A stretch of DNA of 44,357 nucleotides from Terasakiella brassicae. Lineage in GTDB: Bacteria; Pseudomonadota; Alphaproteobacteria; Rhodospirillales; Terasakiellaceae. A program made the translations under genes and the position numbers. Below are positions 43,842 to 44,357 of this stretch, piece after piece. The first letter of the stretch is position 1, and every line of letters starts with the position of its first letter. The stretch lies in NCBI RefSeq assembly GCF_014641495.1, contig NZ_BMHV01000026.1, positions 1 to 44,357 of the forward strand. Reading direction: 5' to 3'. The notes under the pieces were generated by a model. It saw only the letters and a program-made list of their open reading frames with translations. It ran no database searches and had not been told where the DNA came from.

Positions 43842-43911
43842 TCTACTTTGAATAGGGACTTTGTAGGAGTATATTTACCTATAAGGGGATAGGCATACAG
43901 GGCAAAAAAAG

Positions 43912-44043
43912 ATGATGAAAACAGGGCATGAAACGAATCCGCAAGGGCACCTTCTTCATCACCGTTTAGACGGGGATATTGTGGCTTCGCTGGATGATTG
44001 GCAACGTCATGCCATCAACGATGCGTTGGAAACCGCAAAATGA
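43912..44043 (+). CDS. Small hypothetical protein
   Basis: A 43-residue frame beginning MMKTGHETNPQGHLLHHRLD and ending in an amphipathic helix (DDWQRHAINDALETAK). It is the longest version available, since an in-frame stop lies at 43882-43884. Composition is protein-like, but the ribosome-binding site is poor (ACAGGGC too far upstream). Followed 15 bases later by another small frame, possibly a pair. Confidence 0.45.
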   Translation: MMKTGHETNPQGHLLHHRLDGDIVASLDDWQRHAINDALETAK

Positions 44044-44058
44044 TCCAATGAGCATCCC

Positions 44059-44259
44059 TTGAACCTTCGCCTGTCGATTCCGTTTTTCAAGAAACGTTTT
44101 TATCTGACCATTGTCGGCGGCCCGGAACAACGCACACACACCCGGTTAAAGGAAGAACGCCATACCCATCCCATACGATCTGTCGTGAATATCTTATTCG
44201 CAGTTGGTGTGGTCGGGGGCGCAGCTGTTCTTATGCTGCTTAACGTCAATTCGGGATAA
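44059..44259 (+). CDS. Small membrane protein, unknown function
   Basis: A 66-residue frame with TTG start (no ATG in frame). The N-terminus is basic (FFKKRF), and a helix at about 43-60 (VVNILFAVGVVGGAAVLMLL) is clear. RTHTRLKEERHTHPIRS lies between. It looks like a real small inner-membrane protein, but start and function are uncertain. Its 3' end overlaps the transposase remnant on the opposite strand by 14 bases. Confidence 0.5.
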   Translation: MNLRLSIPFFKKRFYLTIVGGPEQRTHTRLKEERHTHPIRSVVNILFAVGVVGGAAVLMLLNVNSG

Positions 44260-44356
44260 GGAATGTTGTCGGCAAGCCTTTCAGTGAACATGCAGGTTTC
44301 CTCGGTTTCAAAACATATGCAGCCAATCCTGCAAGCAGATTGATGAAGAAATGATC
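44246..44356 (-). mobile_element. 3' end of an IS982-like transposase gene, running off the right edge
   Basis: The last 36 codons and a stop are visible on the minus strand: DHFFINLLAGLAAYVLKPRK, then PACSLKGLP and a short non-conserved tail. N-L-x-A-G-L-x-A-Y followed by K-P-x-K-P is the pattern I associate with the C-terminus of IS982-family DDE transposases. The last dozen residues (TTFLIPN) look like read-through beyond the normal end, so the copy may be truncated. No inverted-repeat end was identified by eye. Confidence 0.5.
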
Positions 44357-44357
44357 T

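Noticed and set aside
1-44357. CRISPR arrays, tRNA or rRNA genes
   Set aside because: No spaced direct-repeat arrays, no tRNA cloverleaf-like T-loop (GGTTCGAATCC type) or rRNA sequence was noticed on either strand by eye.

Overview
The window looks like chromosomal DNA of an alphaproteobacterium, most likely Rhodospirillales-like. The support is gene content and order: etfA-hbd, ftsY-mtaB-dapF, ccoNOQP with ccoGHIS, rdgB-rph-DUF3126 divergent from hrcA-grpE, a 180-kDa-class NAD-glutamate dehydrogenase, and FNR/FixK boxes of the TTGAT-N4-ATCAA type. Base composition is moderate (about half G+C in genes I counted). A Terasakiella- or Magnetospira-like source is only a guess. Almost all of the window is ordinary housekeeping or respiratory DNA. 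The exceptions are one AT-rich two-gene insert, one unusual cytochrome operon with its own regulatory surroundings, a cluster of three XRE regulators, and the tail of a transposase at the right edge.

Layout, left to right. 1-1116: end of etfA and a 3-hydroxybutyryl-CoA dehydrogenase with terminator. 1234-2939: AT-rich insert with an OLD/AAA_21-type ATPase overlapping a DUF4276 (Toprim-like) gene, a probable split-OLD defence pair, ending tail-to-tail on the ftsY stop codon. 2936-5961 (minus): dapF, mtaB, ftsY. 6039-7594: a possibly leaderless hypothetical gene, a ferredoxin-like protein, a small membrane protein and a micro-ORF. 7606-13852 (minus): ccoG-ccoH-ccoI-ccoS followed directly by panB-panC. 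14137-17373 (minus): ccoN-ccoO-ccoQ-ccoP, the cbb3 oxidase. Both cco operons have an FNR-type box at about the class II position. 17945-21209: gamma-glutamyltransferase and phenylacetate-CoA ligase. 21223-23729: cobT divergent from cobS-cobC (lower-ligand attachment of cobalamin). 23856-26022: membrane-anchored octaheme cytochrome c of the tetrathionate-reductase (OTR) family plus a cytochrome b partner. This pair is bracketed by near-identical 19-bp CRP/FNR-like elements and followed by a candidate small RNA with an anti-Shine-Dalgarno loop. 26207-31112: tautomerase, pgk, GT2 and GT9 glycosyltransferases, small membrane proteins and a GNAT acetyltransferase. 31160-32936: three XRE regulators with inverted-repeat operators. 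32938-37928: ubiA, DUF924, rdgB, rph, DUF3126, hrcA, grpE. 38093-43710: coiled-coil protein and gdhB. 43912-44357: two small unknown ORFs and the 3' end of an IS982-like transposase.

How it fits together. The cbb3 oxidase, its copper and assembly factors and the octaheme/cytochrome b module suggest an organism that respires at low oxygen and can dispose of electrons onto sulfur or nitrogen oxyanions. The regulatory sites seen directly (two good FNR boxes and two degenerate CRP/FNR-like elements) fit that picture. The items most worth following up are the candidate anti-SD small RNA at about 26107-26187, the ATPase-DUF4276 pair at 1234-2939, and the membrane-tethered octaheme operon. All functional names come from reading protein motifs by eye; no database search was possible.
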